64,000 nucleotides of DNA. It comes from Rhodohalobacter sp. 614A (GTDB lineage: Bacteria > Bacteroidota > Rhodothermia > Balneolales > Balneolaceae). Below the pieces are notes generated by a model. The model was not told the origin of the DNA and made no database searches. It worked only from the letters and a program-made list of their open reading frames with translations. Below, one piece after another: positions 9,405-17,963 of this stretch. The position numbers were made by a program, and so were the translations under genes. Position 1 is the first letter of the stretch, and each line of letters begins with the position of its first letter. The stretch covers positions 592,273 through 656,272 of the forward strand of contig NZ_JAKEDS010000001.1 in NCBI RefSeq assembly GCF_021462415.1, in the 5' to 3' direction.

Positions 9405-9821
9405 TTTTAAACCTCTGTTAAATTACGTTTTAAGATGCTTGGTCGGTCAAAGATAATTTATATAAATAATATTTAAAATAATTTTGAATTAATTGGCTTT
9501 CTTTTAGCTTTGAAAACAACTTGATTGGATTTTTAGTTTTTTAAATAGTTAATGATTTCAAAAGTATTTTCGGTTCAACAAAAAAATTGGATCCTAAATA
9601 GTCTTATTTGAGCTTTTGTTGCTGCTTTTCGGGCATATAAATATGTGAGTAAACGTTTTTTCAATAACTGAAAAAAATCTGTGCAAGCTTTTCCTGTCAG
9701 ATTTAACAGAGAAGGGGTAAAACGACAGGTAAATTTTCGGGATGTGGGGATGGGGCAGTATTCTTTTCTCGGCGTTCTAAATTCTCTTTCAACAATAAAT
9801 TTCGTTATTCCTGAACACACT
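9405..9821. other. divergent intergenic region between STAS gene and propeller kinase
   Basis: About 420 AT-rich bases separate the two start codons. A GTG at 9681 opens the kinase frame early, but that extension has no signal peptide and low coding character. A candidate promoter lies at 9483-9512. I see no RNA gene here. Confidence 0.5.
9483..9512 (+). promoter_or_regulatory. candidate Bacteroidetes-type promoter (-33 TTTG, -7 TAGCTTTG)
   Basis: TTTG at 9483-9486 and TAGCTTTG at 9505-9512 are 18 bases apart, which fits the TTTG/TAnnTTTG consensus known from Bacteroidetes. It would give a leader of about 300 bases for the kinase gene. Chance occurrence is possible in such AT-rich DNA. Confidence 0.3.
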
Positions 9822-12800
9822 ATGGATTGCAAAATGGCCCGCCCGATTGTTACTACCATTCTATTCTTACTTCTTCAACCCGGGGGGTTATTGGGTCAAA
9901 GTGCCTCCTTCCAGTTTAAACATTTAACCCCGGCAGACGGCCTCGCTTCCACCACGGTTGTAGATATTACCCAGGATGCGTACGGTTTTATGTGGATAGG
10001 ATCTCAAGATGGAATCAGCCGGTTTGATGGTGAATCTTTTAAACATTTCCGCCCCAACCCCGGCGATTCACTTTCTATTTCCAGCCTCGATGCACAATAC
10101 CTCGTAGCTGATCGCAATGGGGGCATTTGGATTACGATTACCGATTTAGGACTGGATTATTACGATCCTGAAATCAACGGATTTCGGAAATATCGTACCA
10201 AAGACGGCCTGCCGGCAGGTCAGCGCTTCACAGAAGTAAGTGTAGATGGAGAAGGTGTGGTTTGGGCTGCTACAGATAGTTCCGTGTATCGCCTGGATGC
10301 CGAAACCGACCGTTTTCAACGCGAAGAGGCTCAATCCAGAATCGGCAGCATTTATCGCCTGAAGGCTCACGATAACGGCGAGCTGATCTATTTCCACCAG
10401 GCACCCACCGGCGAGCTTTATATTGGTCGCAGAAGTGAAACCGGCGAATATACCTACGAGCCGATGGGACGTCGCCTGAACCCGGGGGGCAACCATCCTT
10501 ACAGAATGCATCTTTTTTCGGATACGGAGGGAACCGAATGGCTGGTCAACCAAAATCATGTGGCTAAGAAAACTGGTGAGGCAGAAGATTGGGAAATCAT
10601 TAGCGTGCGGAATCGGGCATGTCTTGATAATCTAAGGGAAGCTCTTTTTGATAAAGATGGACTTCTTTGGGTAAAAAATACGGATGTTCTCTGTCGCATC
10701 GATCTTGACTCCGGGGAAGCAGATAGTTTCCGACACAACCCGGAGGACCCGACATCCATCCTGCCGGTTCGATCCGGTGAAGACAGCCGAATGTACATCG
10801 ACCGACAGGGCATTCTTTGGGTCGCACGCTATGCTTCCGGTATCAGCCGAATCGATCTCTACGGAGGTGGTTTCAGGCTCTATAACATTTTCAACCAGCT
10901 TCCATCAAATGATGTGATTTCTGTAATGGAAGCAAGAGATGGTACATTTTGGGTGGGAACCCGGATGCTTGGCAACAGCCTACTTCGCCTCAATCAAAAT
11001 GGAAACGTCATTGCCCGGTATGGAACCAACTATTTTGATGCGCCCCGTAACCGGTCTGTGGCTACCCAGCTAAGCCATCCCCATGTGCTTGCACTCGCCG
11101 AATCGCGGGACGGATCTATCTGGGCCGGCACTGGAAGTAGCACCACTATTTTTGGAGGATTGAACCGAATCCGTCCGGGTAGTTCTTCCATCACGCGCTT
11201 TAAACATGATGACGAAGATCCCTCATCTATCCCAAACAATAATATTCAGTCATTAGCTGTAGACGGCAGCGACCGTGTATGGTTTTTATCCTCAAGCAGG
11301 CAAATCCACTGGATGAATCCAAGAAACGAACGAATCCAGGAAGTGGAGTTACCTCAAACACAAACTGTTAATAAAAACAGAACCCAGTTTCTTTACACAG
11401 ACTCTGTAGGGAACCTCTGGATCTTTAAGTCCGGAAGAAAAAATCCATTCTACCTTGATCATGAAACGATGGAAATCACTCCGGTAGAACTGGTTTTGGA
11501 AGACGGAACACCCGTTATTGATCTGATTGGTGAATACAGGTCCATTCATGAAGCAGATTCCACAACATACTGGATTGGAACCAACTCGGGTTTTGGCAAA
11601 TTTGATCCCTCTACGGGAATTGTTTCTTCTTGGTATAATGAAACGAATTTAGAGTTACCTGCCAGTGAAATATCTGCCATTCAATCAGACACAGAAGGAA
11701 ACATCTGGCTTTCCACGATTAACGGTATCGTGAAATTTAACCCGATAACCGAAGTGACCACAGACTTTGGTTATGATCACGGGCTCCAGGGGAATATTTT
11801 CAACTCTACAGTGAGTGATTTGGGATCAAACGGATTGATATACTTTGGCGGTGCCGGCGGTTTAAATGTTTTCGACCCAGAGAGCATCCGGCCCAATCCA
11901 TTCCCACCTGATCTTGTCTTCAGCGATCTTTACCTAGATGGAAGCATTGTTGAACCAGCTATGGGGATGGCCATCGACAAACCTCTTTTAACGGCACAAC
12001 AAATTACCATTCCACCTTCTGTAACAACGATAACCATTGAATTTTCCGCGCTCCATTTTGCCAGTCCGAACAGAAATCAGTACCGATACAGACTGGAAGG
12101 ATTCGATACGGACTGGAGAAATGGAGGAACCATCAGCAGCGCCACATACACAAATCTCCCTCCGGGCGAATACAACTTCAGGCTAATGGCCAGTAACCGC
12201 GATGGAGTTTGGAGCAATGGGGATGACCAGATCAAAATTCTTCGGGTACTGCCTCCCTGGTACCGAACATGGTTTGCCTATGGCGTTTATTTTATTCTCT
12301 TTGCCGGAATGATGTTTATTGCAGACCGGGCACAACGGCGCCGGCTCACTCAAAAAGAACGGGAACGAACCCGTGAGCGGGAACTCCAGCATGCCAAAGA
12401 GATCGAAAAAGCGTACCGCGATCTTGAAAAAACCCACGCCAAACTTGAAACAGCCCACGAAAATCTCAAGGTTGCACAAGACCAACTTGTGCAACAGGAA
12501 AAACTGGCATCACTGGGACAATTGACCGCAGGGATTGCTCACGAAATTAAAAATCCGTTGAATTTTGTCAATAACTTTTCTGAAATAAGCCTCGAAATGG
12601 TAGAGGAGGCCAAAGAAGAAGTGTCGAAACTCCAGGAAAAAAGTGAAGCCAGGGAAGAACTTGAGTTTATTTTAAATGATATAGAAGGCAGCCTTGGAAA
12701 AATAAACGAACATGGAAAACGGGCTGACAGTATTGTTCAATCCATGTTGATGCACAGCCGTAGCGGCAGCAGCAAAATGGAACCGACCGACCTGAATAAA

Positions 12801-13268
12801 CTTGTGAAAGAAGCCGCAAACCTTTCTTTCCATGGAATGAAGGCCACCGACAACTCCATTAATGTTGATCTCAATTTTGAGCTCAGCGATAATGTTGGGG
12901 AAATTCCGATAATTGCAGAAGATTTCAGCCGGGTGATCCTGAACATCTGCAACAATGCCTTCGATGCCATGCAAGACAAAGTAACCAGCCTTGATGGTAA
13001 AGAGAAGGAGGAATACCTGCCAAAACTTACCATTCGAACGGTTAAAAAAGGCGGAAAAGTAACCATCGACATCGAAGATAACGGACCGGGGATTCCAAAA
13101 GACATTAAAGCAAAAATTCTGCAACCATTCTTTACGACTAAGAAAGGCACTCAAGGCACCGGACTGGGTTTATCCATCACAAATGATATTGTGAAGGCTC
13201 ATGGCGGCCAGATTAATATCGAATCCGAACCCGGTTCCACTTGTTTTATAATCACACTTTCAAAGTAA
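9822..13268 (+). CDS. two-component regulator propeller / Y_Y_Y sensor histidine kinase
   Basis: The preferred ATG at 9822 (or 9834) puts a signal peptide at the N-terminus (PIVTTILFLLLQPGGLLGQ); the open frame itself begins at a GTG at 9681. Residues about 30-740 hold Reg_prop beta-propeller blades with recurring phrases such as GFMWIGSQDGISRFD and LWVARYASGISRID. A Y_Y_Y domain follows (YRYRLEGFDTDW, about 755), then one membrane helix (about 814-836), a coiled coil, the HisKA box with phospho-acceptor His907 (GIAHEIKNPLNF) and an HATPase with NNAFDAM, DNGPGIP and GTGLGLSI. It therefore senses in the periplasm and phosphorylates in the cytoplasm. Unlike Bacteroides hybrid systems it has no receiver or AraC-type DNA-binding part, and no receiver gene adjoins it. 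Confidence 0.92.
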   Translation: MDCKMARPIVTTILFLLLQPGGLLGQSASFQFKHLTPADGLASTTVVDITQDAYGFMWIGSQDGISRFDGESFKHFRPNPGDSLSISSLDAQYLVADRNGGIWITITDLGLDYYDPEINGFRKYRTKDGLPAGQRFTEVSVDGEGVVWAATDSSVYRLDAETDRFQREEAQSRIGSIYRLKAHDNGELIYFHQAPTGELYIGRRSETGEYTYEPMGRRLNPGGNHPYRMHLFSDTEGTEWLVNQNHVAKKTGEAEDWEIISVRNRACLDNLREALFDKDGLLWVKNTDVLCRIDLDSGEADSFRHNPEDPTSILPVRSGEDSRMYIDRQGILWVARYASGISRIDLYGGGFRLYNIFNQLPSNDVISVMEARDGTFWVGTRMLGNSLLRLNQNGNVIARYGTNYFDAPRNRSVATQLSHPHVLALAESRDGSIWAGTGSSTTIFGGLNRIRPGSSSITRFKHDDEDPSSIPNNNIQSLAVDGSDRVWFLSSSRQIHWMNPRNERIQEVELPQTQTVNKNRTQFLYTDSVGNLWIFKSGRKNPFYLDHETMEITPVELVLEDGTPVIDLIGEYRSIHEADSTTYWIGTNSGFGKFDPSTGIVSSWYNETNLELPASEISAIQSDTEGNIWLSTINGIVKFNPITEVTTDFGYDHGLQGNIFNSTVSDLGSNGLIYFGGAGGLNVFDPESIRPNPFPPDLVFSDLYLDGSIVEPAMGMAIDKPLLTAQQITIPPSVTTITIEFSALHFASPNRNQYRYRLEGFDTDWRNGGTISSATYTNLPPGEYNFRLMASNRDGVWSNGDDQIKILRVLPPWYRTWFAYGVYFILFAGMMFIADRAQRRRLTQKERERTRERELQHAKEIEKAYRDLEKTHAKLETAHENLKVAQDQLVQQEKLASLGQLTAGIAHEIKNPLNFVNNFSEISLEMVEEAKEEVSKLQEKSEAREELEFILNDIEGSLGKINEHGKRADSIVQSMLMHSRSGSSKMEPTDLNKLVKEAANLSFHGMKATDNSINVDLNFELSDNVGEIPIIAEDFSRVILNICNNAFDAMQDKVTSLDGKEKEEYLPKLTIRTVKKGGKVTIDIEDNGPGIPKDIKAKILQPFFTTKKGTQGTGLGLSITNDIVKAHGGQINIESEPGSTCFIITLSK

Positions 13269-13389
13269 TTTTGAATTGAAAGTCATCCGGCCGGGCCAGT
13301 CTTTTCAGCAAATATTATTTGAATCTTTCTAACTATTTTAAGAAACGCTTCTCTCTGCACTGCTGTTAGTCATCAATAAAAGGAAAACT

Positions 13390-13845
13390 ATGAATTGGAA
13401 AAAAGTTATTGAGTTTGCCGAAGCAGGAAATCCGGAGCCCCCGCGCAGAGTGGAAAAAACGGAGGAAGAATGGCGAGAAAAACTGACGGAGCATCAATTC
13501 CGGATTACTCGAAAGCATGGCACAGAGCAACCTTTTTCTGGGGAATACTGCGAAGCTCATGAACCGGGATTGTATGCCTGTGTTTGCTGTGGCACCCATC
13601 TTTTTGATTCCACTGGAAAATTTGAGTCCAGATCTGGTTGGCCCAGTTTTACTGAGCCCGTGAATGAAAATGCAGTACAATACAAGGCGGATCGTTCACA
13701 CGGAATGCATCGTATTGAAATTCTATGTAATGTGTGTGATGCTCACCTCGGCCACGTTTTTCCCGATGGCCCTGAGCCGACCGGATTACGATATTGTGTA
13801 AATTCCGCATCTTTGGAGTTAGTGAAATCTGCTGAAGAAGCATAG
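13390..13845 (+). CDS. msrB: peptide-methionine (R)-S-oxide reductase
   Basis: The 151-residue protein is a complete MsrB. Two CxxC pairs (C64/C67 and C113/C116) bind structural zinc, and the catalytic Cys136 sits in [14 protein letters not shown] and HLGHVF are also family hallmarks. It reduces methionine-R-sulfoxide in oxidised proteins, with thioredoxin as the usual electron donor, in the cytoplasm since no signal peptide is present. The start has AAAGGA six bases upstream. It follows the propeller kinase by 120 bases in the same direction and may be transcribed separately. A strong hairpin follows. Confidence 0.95.
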   Translation: MNWKKVIEFAEAGNPEPPRRVEKTEEEWREKLTEHQFRITRKHGTEQPFSGEYCEAHEPGLYACVCCGTHLFDSTGKFESRSGWPSFTEPVNENAVQYKADRSHGMHRIEILCNVCDAHLGHVFPDGPEPTGLRYCVNSASLELVKSAEEA

Positions 13846-13912
13846 TGTTCTAAAGGAACATTTGAAGATTTAGCATTCGCTATTCCTCTGCAGATATAAT
13901 CCTTCACATTTT

Positions 13913-13963
13913 AAACGGAGTGGGTATATTTCTTCACATTCTACGAAATAACTCACTCTGTTT
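13913..13963 (+). terminator. hairpin abutting the next start codon
   Basis: AAACGGAGTG (13913-13922) pairs with CACTCTGTTT (13954-13963) with one G-U, and an inner TATTTC/GAAATA pairing extends it. The 3' arm ends at the base before the ATG at 13964, so it may end msrB transcription or mask the next gene's start. Confidence 0.5.
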
Positions 13964-15307
13964 ATGATTCTCCCTGTTTCTTCATCTTCCGAAAAACACC
14001 CTTCCATTAAAGATACCGTTGTTATCGGCGGCGGACTGATGGGCAGTTCTGCGGCTTGGCATCTTTCAAATCAAGGTGAGAATGTAATCTTAATTGAACA
14101 GCAGGATTCCAATTATACTTTTGGATCCAGTTTTGGCGAGGCACGAATTGCAAGAAGCCTCGGCGTTAAAAACGATATCTTTTCTTACCTGCACAATCGG
14201 AGTGTTACGGAGACAAAAAAACTTGTTCAGTTCTTAAATGACAAAGAGGGAAATGATCGTCACAAGATGGAAGATATCTATACTACTTCGCCGGTCACAT
14301 ATATTTATTACAAATCCCGGGAGGAAACTGTACACAGCCTGATTGAAAACCAGGACGATCCAATTGAATATGCGACGTCCGTTGAAGAAGCTTCCAAAAA
14401 ATTTGGAATGTCTTTACCCGATTCGGCTTTAGTCCTGCGTGAGTTCAAACAATACTCGGGGACAATGAATCCAAAGGAATTGATCGGAAAATTGCATGTT
14501 GGGATTCAGCATCATGGAAACGCAGTCTGGTATAATCAAAAAATAACTGCTTTACGCAGAAATAAAGATCTTTTTGAGATTGAAATGAAACACACCAAAA
14601 CCGGCGAATCAAAAACAATTCTGTGCAAAAAAATGGTTTCTGCCGCCGGGCCCTATACCGGAAAATTGCTAAATGAAATTGCGCCCCGGTTTGATCAAAT
14701 AATTACGCCAAAACGCGTATTTCTTGTTTTCCTGAAGATTGATCCGGCTAAATATGAAAGGCTTTCACCCGATCAAAAACAGAAAATAAAAGAGTTTTAT
14801 CCTGTTTTGGATTTTACTTCAGATCTCGTGTTCTCAATGATCGAAAAAATAGATGGTGACGGCGTGCCAATCATTAAGATCGGCGGTCATTTAATCCGTA
14901 AAGATTTCACAAACCTGGATACCGTTTGGCAAAAAGATCTAACAAAAGAGGAGAAGAACTGGGGGTTACAAAGCACATTCAACTATTTACAACAATTGAA
15001 TATCCCTGTCGGCAAAGCAGACCTGAACTGTCTGGATGGTTACTCTTGCGTCTATTCATTGACGGCATCCGAAATCCCTATTGTAACAAATATAGTCGCC
15101 GATGACAGTCAGCCAGATCCAAATCTTGTTGTGCTTGGCGGAATGTCCGGCGTGGGAGCAAAAGGGGCTATGACATACGGACTTATCGCCGCAAATCTTC
15201 TACTTCAAAAAGAGGAGGATTCATTGATGTATCAGCTCACTAAAAAAATGTTAAGAGAGTCTGGAGAGACTTCTGACACACCTGCTTCGTGGTTTATTAA
15301 CTCATAA
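13964..15307 (+). CDS. FAD-dependent amine oxidase of the sarcosine / N-methyltryptophan oxidase type
   Basis: The 447-residue protein begins with a dinucleotide-binding fold (VVIGGGLMGSSAAWHLSNQG followed by the acidic VILIEQ), then FGSSFGEARIARS, which resembles the SolA/MSOX segment beside the flavin. SAAGPYTGKLL and the C-terminal VVLGGMSGVGAKGAMTYG complete the DAO/glycine oxidase fold. Enzymes of this family oxidise N-methyl amines or amino acids and release hydrogen peroxide. The covalent-flavin Cys is not certain: LNCLDGYSCVYSLT (around residue 350) is a candidate. No other ATG exists before the Gly motif, so the start at 13964 is forced even though a hairpin abuts it. The substrate is unknown. 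Confidence 0.75.
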   Translation: MILPVSSSSEKHPSIKDTVVIGGGLMGSSAAWHLSNQGENVILIEQQDSNYTFGSSFGEARIARSLGVKNDIFSYLHNRSVTETKKLVQFLNDKEGNDRHKMEDIYTTSPVTYIYYKSREETVHSLIENQDDPIEYATSVEEASKKFGMSLPDSALVLREFKQYSGTMNPKELIGKLHVGIQHHGNAVWYNQKITALRRNKDLFEIEMKHTKTGESKTILCKKMVSAAGPYTGKLLNEIAPRFDQIITPKRVFLVFLKIDPAKYERLSPDQKQKIKEFYPVLDFTSDLVFSMIEKIDGDGVPIIKIGGHLIRKDFTNLDTVWQKDLTKEEKNWGLQSTFNYLQQLNIPVGKADLNCLDGYSCVYSLTASEIPIVTNIVADDSQPDPNLVVLGGMSGVGAKGAMTYGLIAANLLLQKEEDSLMYQLTKKMLRESGETSDTPASWFINS

Positions 15308-15380
15308 AACAATTGAAGGCAGAAAAAATAAAGGTGTAAAATAAAGAGGGGCAACAACATAGACTGCCGGTTTATGATTG

Positions 15381-15401
15381 AAAAATTCAGAATGAATTTT
15401 T
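15381..15401 (+). terminator. AT-rich hairpin after the amine oxidase gene
   Basis: AAAAATTCA and TGAATTTTT are perfect 9-base arms around GAA, 74 bases past the stop codon and followed by a T-rich stretch. The stem is AT-rich, so it would be a weak terminator. Confidence 0.4.
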
Positions 15402-15578
15402 GTTTTCAAAAAGCAAAAAAAAACATGTATATATGTGTGGGGACTTTCTGGTAGAATTCTTCAAAAAAAAGCTTTATTAAATTTTAATCTGGGGTGATAA
15501 GTGTGTCAGGGTCAAACTCCTTTATCAATGATTAAATGCATATCACTTTGATAGGGTGTTGTACATAAAAACTCAAAA

Positions 15579-15622
15579 AAATAGTGCTCATAAAAGATAG
15601 CGTGTGATAATAAGCACTATTT
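15579..15622 (+). repeat. 10-bp inverted repeat in the leader of the MpaB operon
   Basis: AAATAGTGCT and AGCACTATTT pair perfectly around a 24-base loop, 84 bases before the oxygenase start. It could be a stem in the 5' leader or an operator with two half-sites. Confidence 0.4.
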
Positions 15623-15706
15623 CACTATAGGTATTGCTGAAGTTCAACTCCAGGCAGAATCAAACTTCATGCAGGTCATTTCAGCTAATCAATAAATAGG
15701 GAAAAC

Positions 15707-17101
15707 ATGGAAAAAACTGTACCTCAATTTCTCTGGAATGGGATTGATTTGGAAGCCCTCCGCCTCGTAATGGACCAGCCGTGTGATGATGCCGTTGCCT
15801 CTGTATTTGAGTCAAAATCAATGCGGCATCTGGCAACAATATTAAAAGAAATGGCAGCGAATGACGACTTTGTTTCGGATGAGCTTCCTCCTGCTATGCA
15901 CGATTTTGTAACACAGGAACTACAGATTGTTTTCTCGGACGAAGACATCAGGATGTTTAAACAGACACACACCATCTGGCAGGAACACGGTATGAAGTTT
16001 GTTTTCATCCTCTTTTTCAGGGCATTGCCGTATACCTACATGGCAGAAAAACCGGCAAATGTTTTGCGAATGACCAAGCTGCTTGAAACCCAAACAGAAA
16101 GACGCGTGATTGAAACGGCCCAATTTGTCTTTGATGTGATGGAGAAAAACTGGTGGAAACCTGATAAAAGAGGAATTCTGACCGCACTTAAAGTCCGAAT
16201 CATGCATTCTGCTATGCGCCACATCATTCTGGATTCAGGAATGCAGGGAGAAACCTGGATTGATGACTGGGGCAAGCCAATCAGCCAGGAAGACCTGATA
16301 GCCACAAACCAGGTTTTTTCTCTTGAATTTTTTAAAGGCATGGCCATGATGGGCCAGCCACTAACCGCTGAGGAACAGAAAGCGTGGTTTCATACCTGGA
16401 AGACGATTGCAAAAATTATGGGGGTTCAGGAAAACCTTATTTGCGATACCGTTGAGGAAGCCTGGGACCTCCAGCACGCCATTTATGCTCACCTGTTTAA
16501 TGACAAAACCCATTCAGGTATTGCACTTGCAAAAGCTTTGGTTGAGACGATGCATCAGTTTCATATGCCGGAAAAACTTGCCCTTTTCCTGATGAAGACG
16601 ATGCTGGCCGATGATCAGTTTCCCGACTGTTTTGAACGCATGCTGGGACCAAGCTATGCAGAAGCTCATCCTGAACTATTCGTAAAACATGATTCACTGG
16701 CTGCAGAAGAAAAGCACAAAAAAGAGGTATTACAGAAGCAGTTGCACGCGCATGCCATGGATTACTATCAAACGATTAAGGAAAAAAAATCCTCCCTCAA
16801 AAAAACAGATGCTCAAATTGGATTTTTACTGTTCATTCTTAATTGGTTATTGAGTCTTTTTGGTGTGGATAACAATAAACTCCATCGGATTGATATTGAG
16901 TTAGAACTGCTCCACAACATCCTGCATGATGCTGAAACCGGCGAGCCGCTTGAAGAAATTGAAGAAGAATCCATTGTAGAGTTAATTACCATATTCGGCG
17001 GTATCATAGTTTCCATTTTGTCTGTCCATTTCCGCGAAGGCAAAGAATCGGGTTTTCGCATACCAAAAGATTTGCAGGAAAACTGGGCTCTAAAGGGATA
17101 A
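15707..17101 (+). CDS. oxygenase MpaB family protein (DUF2236)
   Basis: The protein has 464 residues. Residues about 90-260 match the DUF2236/MpaB-type all-helical core: FFRALPYTYMAEKPANVL, the helix LTALKVRIMHSAMRH carrying conserved Arg and His, and then ISQEDLIATNQVFSLEF...MAMMGQPLTAEEQ. The family includes the haem-containing rubber oxygenase Lcp and the fungal MpaB that cleaves a farnesyl side chain, so an oxidative role on a hydrophobic, perhaps isoprenoid, substrate is a reasonable inference. A hydrophobic helix near residue 370 (FLLFILNWLLSLFGV) and another at about 430 suggest membrane contact. It leads an operon: the methyltransferase starts four bases after its stop. Haem ligands were not assigned. 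Confidence 0.75.
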   Translation: MEKTVPQFLWNGIDLEALRLVMDQPCDDAVASVFESKSMRHLATILKEMAANDDFVSDELPPAMHDFVTQELQIVFSDEDIRMFKQTHTIWQEHGMKFVFILFFRALPYTYMAEKPANVLRMTKLLETQTERRVIETAQFVFDVMEKNWWKPDKRGILTALKVRIMHSAMRHIILDSGMQGETWIDDWGKPISQEDLIATNQVFSLEFFKGMAMMGQPLTAEEQKAWFHTWKTIAKIMGVQENLICDTVEEAWDLQHAIYAHLFNDKTHSGIALAKALVETMHQFHMPEKLALFLMKTMLADDQFPDCFERMLGPSYAEAHPELFVKHDSLAAEEKHKKEVLQKQLHAHAMDYYQTIKEKKSSLKKTDAQIGFLLFILNWLLSLFGVDNNKLHRIDIELELLHNILHDAETGEPLEEIEEESIVELITIFGGIIVSILSVHFREGKESGFRIPKDLQENWALKG

Positions 17102-17105
17102 GCGT

Positions 17106-17957
17106 ATGATGGATTTCGAATACAAAAAATCGATTATAAATTATTACGATGCCACCCAGCTCGATTACCGGATTTTGTGGTTCAGGGAAAAAAACCGGTC
17201 GGTTCACTTTGGCTATTACGACCAGGATATAAGCAACCACGGTGAAGCCCTTCTAAATATGAACAAAGTGATGGCGCAGAAATCAGGTGTTAAATCCGGT
17301 GACCTGATCCTGGACGCCGGCTGCGGACAAGGCGGCAGTTCTGTTTGGCTGGCTGAACATTTTGACGTGCATGTGACCGGAATAACCCTGGTCCCGCACC
17401 AGGTTTTAAAAGCACAAAAACACGCTGAAAAAAGTAAAATCAATCATCGCGTTTCTTTCTTTGAAAAAGACTACACAAATACCGGTTTTGAAGATGAATC
17501 ATTTACACTGATCTGGGCCTGCGAAAGCCTGTGCCACGCGCTCAACAAGATCGATTTTTACAAAGAAGTATACCGCTTGCTAAAACCCGGCGGCCGGCTG
17601 ATTTGTGCCGAATATTTCAGGTCAAACCGACCTTTGGCTCCTGAGGGAGAAAAACTGCTCCATGAATGGCTGAACGGCTGGTCCATCAAAGATATCGATA
17701 CGGTAGAAGAGCATAAAAAAAATGCAACTCAATGCGGGTTTAAAGATATTCGGATTGAGGACATTACAGAATTTACCAAGCCATCTCTCGAATATCTTCA
17801 TTCAATGTCGCGAAAGCTGTGGAATGTGGGCAGGATTTTGAGAAGAATCGGGCTTCGTAATCATATAAACCATGGAAATCATTACAGCTCTATTAAACAG
17901 TACGAAGCATTGAATAACGATTTGTGGCATTACGGTTTGCTCTCAATGAAAAAATAA
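17106..17957 (+). CDS. class I SAM-dependent methyltransferase
   Basis: This 283-residue protein has the SAM-binding motif ILDAGCGQGGSSVWLA near residue 63, the acidic turn after VTGITLVP and the post-motif ESLCHALNKIDFYKEVYRLL followed by LKPGGRLICAEYF. The GCGxGGSS form and the HFGYYD segment near the start are shared with sterol, tocopherol and small-molecule C- or N-methyltransferases rather than RNA or protein methyltransferases. The substrate is unknown. It lies four bases after the MpaB-type oxygenase and six bases before the giant kinase gene, which makes co-transcription very likely. A joint role with the oxygenase on one small molecule is inference. Confidence 0.8.
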   Translation: MMDFEYKKSIINYYDATQLDYRILWFREKNRSVHFGYYDQDISNHGEALLNMNKVMAQKSGVKSGDLILDAGCGQGGSSVWLAEHFDVHVTGITLVPHQVLKAQKHAEKSKINHRVSFFEKDYTNTGFEDESFTLIWACESLCHALNKIDFYKEVYRLLKPGGRLICAEYFRSNRPLAPEGEKLLHEWLNGWSIKDIDTVEEHKKNATQCGFKDIRIEDITEFTKPSLEYLHSMSRKLWNVGRILRRIGLRNHINHGNHYSSIKQYEALNNDLWHYGLLSMKK

Positions 17958-17963
17958 GTATAG

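Larger units (their letters stand above)
15308..15706. other. 399-base intergenic region ahead of the MpaB operon
   Basis: No open frame of note is present. Two inverted repeats stand out (15381-15401 and 15579-15622), described separately. The rest is AT-rich and could hold the promoter of the mpaB-type operon. Confidence 0.6.

Noticed and set aside
9681-9821. GTG start for the first propeller kinase
   Set aside because: The extra 47 codons have no signal peptide and would bury the hydrophobic segment; the ATG at 9822/9834 gives a normal N-terminus.
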